A DNA stretch of 6,799 bases. Source: JBATTK01 sp049670505. Its GTDB lineage: Bacteria; Bacteroidota; Bacteroidia; Flavobacteriales; Flavobacteriaceae. Shown here one piece after another: positions 5,673 through 6,799 of this stretch; position 1 is the first letter of the stretch, and the number at the start of each line of letters is the position of its first letter. Made by a program: the position numbers and the translations under genes. The notes under the pieces were generated by a model, which was given only the letters and a program-made list of their open reading frames with translations, made no database searches and was not told where the DNA came from. The DNA is taken from contig JBATTK010000131.1 in assembly GCA_049670505.1 (NCBI GenBank), positions 1-6,799 on the forward strand, read 5' to 3'.

Positions 5673-6799
5673 TCAAATGTCGCCATAAGTATTCCTAAGT
5701 TTCAATAGTTCTTGGTGCAATTCCTTTTGTATGGTCTTATATGATGGTGTATCGTACAGATTATGAAGCTCTTGGGGGTCGTTTTTCAAATCGTAAAGTT
5801 CCCAGGTATCTATATCATCATAAAAATGTATGAGCTTATAGCGATCGGTTCGTACGCCATAGTGCTTTTTTACAAAATGCCAACCTCGGGGATATTCATA
5901 ATAATGGTAATAAATACTGTTGCGCCAATGTCCGGTTTCCTTTCCGGACAGTATCTCCCGTAGGGATTCCCCTTGCATATCCTCCGGAATTTCTACCCCT
6001 GCAAAATCCAAAAAAGTTGGGGCATAGTCTATATTTTGAACCAATTTTTCGGTAACCGAATTACGGGCTACCTCCTTAGGGTAGCGAATCATCAATGGGG
6101 TCCTGAGGGACTCTTCATACATAAAACGTTTGTCGTACCACCCATGCTCGCCCAGATAAAATCCTTGATCGGAGGTGTATACGATTATGGTATTCTCGCT
6201 TAGGTTATTATCGTCCAAATAGTTCAGCAATCTACCTATATTGTCATCTACAGATCTAATACACCTTAGATAATCCTTTAGGTAACGCTGTAATTTCCAT
6301 TTGGAAAGGGCATCACCTTTTAATCGGGCATTTTTGTAGTTCGTATTGATCGAATCATAGTGTGCGTCCCAAATCTTTTTTTGCTCAGGGGTAAGGCGTT
6401 TGTAAGTGGCTTCCCATGCCCCCTCTACATCGTATGCCTTATTTCCTCCGGTACCGGTTTCCGTTCCATAAAATTCCTTGTGGAGCTTCATATCGGTAGA
6501 AAGATACATAGCTGCAACCCTCATGTCGGCGGCTTCGGCGGCGGGCCTATTTTCATAGGTATCGAAAAAGGTATCGGGAATGGGCAGATCCCCATCGTTG
6601 AAAAGCTTCAGATCCTTTACATTGGGCATCCAATTTCGATGTGGGGCCTTATGGTGATAGAGCAGACAAAATGGCTTTTCCGAATCCCTGTCCGCCACAA
6701 ATTGTATCGCCTTGTCGGTTATGATATCGGTAACATAGCCCTCCACTATGGTAGTGTCGTTTCCCGAAACAAATTTTGGTTGATAGTACTGTCCTTGGC
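5673..6799 (-). CDS. S1-family sulfatase (N-terminus beyond window)
   Basis: Formylglycine-dependent sulfatase that hydrolyses sulfate esters, probably on a polysaccharide or glycosaminoglycan-like sugar, in the periplasm or at the cell surface. About 374 residues are visible and the frame is open to the right edge, so the GTG at 6744-6746 is not the true start. The missing N-terminal part would hold the signal peptide and the C/S-x-P-x-R maturation motif, so the activation type cannot be read. Visible active-site landmarks are HHKAPHR at 6636-6656 (Lys and His of the sulfate pocket), SDQG at 6162-6173 (Asp/Gln calcium ligands) and the Lys in WYDKRF at 6129-6131. The C-terminal part has YGVRTDRYKLI and WELYDLKNDPQELHNL, which are standard for the family. 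The DQGFYLGEHGWYDKRFMYEE block suggests the GlcNAc-6-sulfatase-like branch (S1_11 or a relative), but the substrate is unproven. It points away from any functional link with the metal operon. Confidence 0.93.
   Translation of the reverse strand, partial: QGQYYQPKFVSGNDTTIVEGYVTDIITDKAIQFVADRDSEKPFCLLYHHKAPHRNWMPNVKDLKLFNDGDLPIPDTFFDTYENRPAAEAADMRVAAMYLSTDMKLHKEFYGTETGTGGNKAYDVEGAWEATYKRLTPEQKKIWDAHYDSINTNYKNARLKGDALSKWKLQRYLKDYLRCIRSVDDNIGRLLNYLDDNNLSENTIIVYTSDQGFYLGEHGWYDKRFMYEESLRTPLMIRYPKEVARNSVTEKLVQNIDYAPTFLDFAGVEIPEDMQGESLREILSGKETGHWRNSIYYHYYEYPRGWHFVKKHYGVRTDRYKLIHFYDDIDTWELYDLKNDPQELHNLYDTPSYKTIQKELHQELLKLRNTYGDI

Noticed and set aside
5763..6203. Plus-strand open frames of 66 and 76 codons opposite the sulfatase.
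   Set aside because: The minus strand carries clear sulfatase motifs through the same region; these are shadows.
6744..6746. GTG as the start of the sulfatase.
   Set aside because: The frame stays open upstream to the window edge with sulfatase-like sequence (GQYYQPKF), so it is an internal valine codon.

Overview
This window looks like part of a chromosome from a (probably marine) member of the Flavobacteriaceae, phylum Bacteroidota. The evidence is moderate-to-low GC, almost no Shine-Dalgarno sequences in front of clear genes, an AraC-type regulator with an HMA-like front end, and an S1-family sulfatase of the kind common in polysaccharide-degrading marine flavobacteria. This assignment is by eye; no database search was possible.

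Left part (1-5253, + strand) is a compact copper/silver-type metal resistance operon of four genes in one direction. In order: (i) a regulator with an N-terminal HMA-like CxxC module fused to an AraC helix-turn-helix domain, its first codons cut off by the window edge; (ii) a complete 840-residue P1B-type copper-transporting ATPase (CopA type) with an HMA domain and two Cys-rich heavy-metal-binding modules before its membrane core; (iii) a 263-residue CDF-like cation transporter with a GTG start, an N-terminal HMA-like domain and no C-terminal cytoplasmic domain; (iv) a CusB-type periplasmic adaptor of an RND efflux system, with one heavy-metal-binding module near its N-terminus and a His/Met-rich tail. 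Gaps are 75, 24 and 16 bp. The likely logic is that the regulator senses metal, the ATPase moves Cu(I)/Ag(I) from cytoplasm to periplasm, and the adaptor helps pass periplasmic metal to an RND pump and outer-membrane channel. The pump and channel are not in the window. The role and substrate of the CDF-like protein are uncertain.

Middle part (5254-5440) is a 187-bp gap between convergent genes with no convincing gene and no strong terminator.

Right part (5441-6799, - strand) is a separate transcription unit: an S1-family sulfatase whose N-terminus (with the catalytic formylglycine site) lies beyond the right edge, followed 40 bp later by a 63-codon ORF that resembles the front of a DUF1905-like domain and seems truncated.

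The most noteworthy signals are the putative metal sensor made by fusing an HMA-like fold to an AraC DNA-binding domain, the recurrence of metal-binding modules at the N-terminus of all four consecutive proteins, and the CDF-like protein with a non-canonical metal site. None of these proves a new system; they are architectures worth testing.
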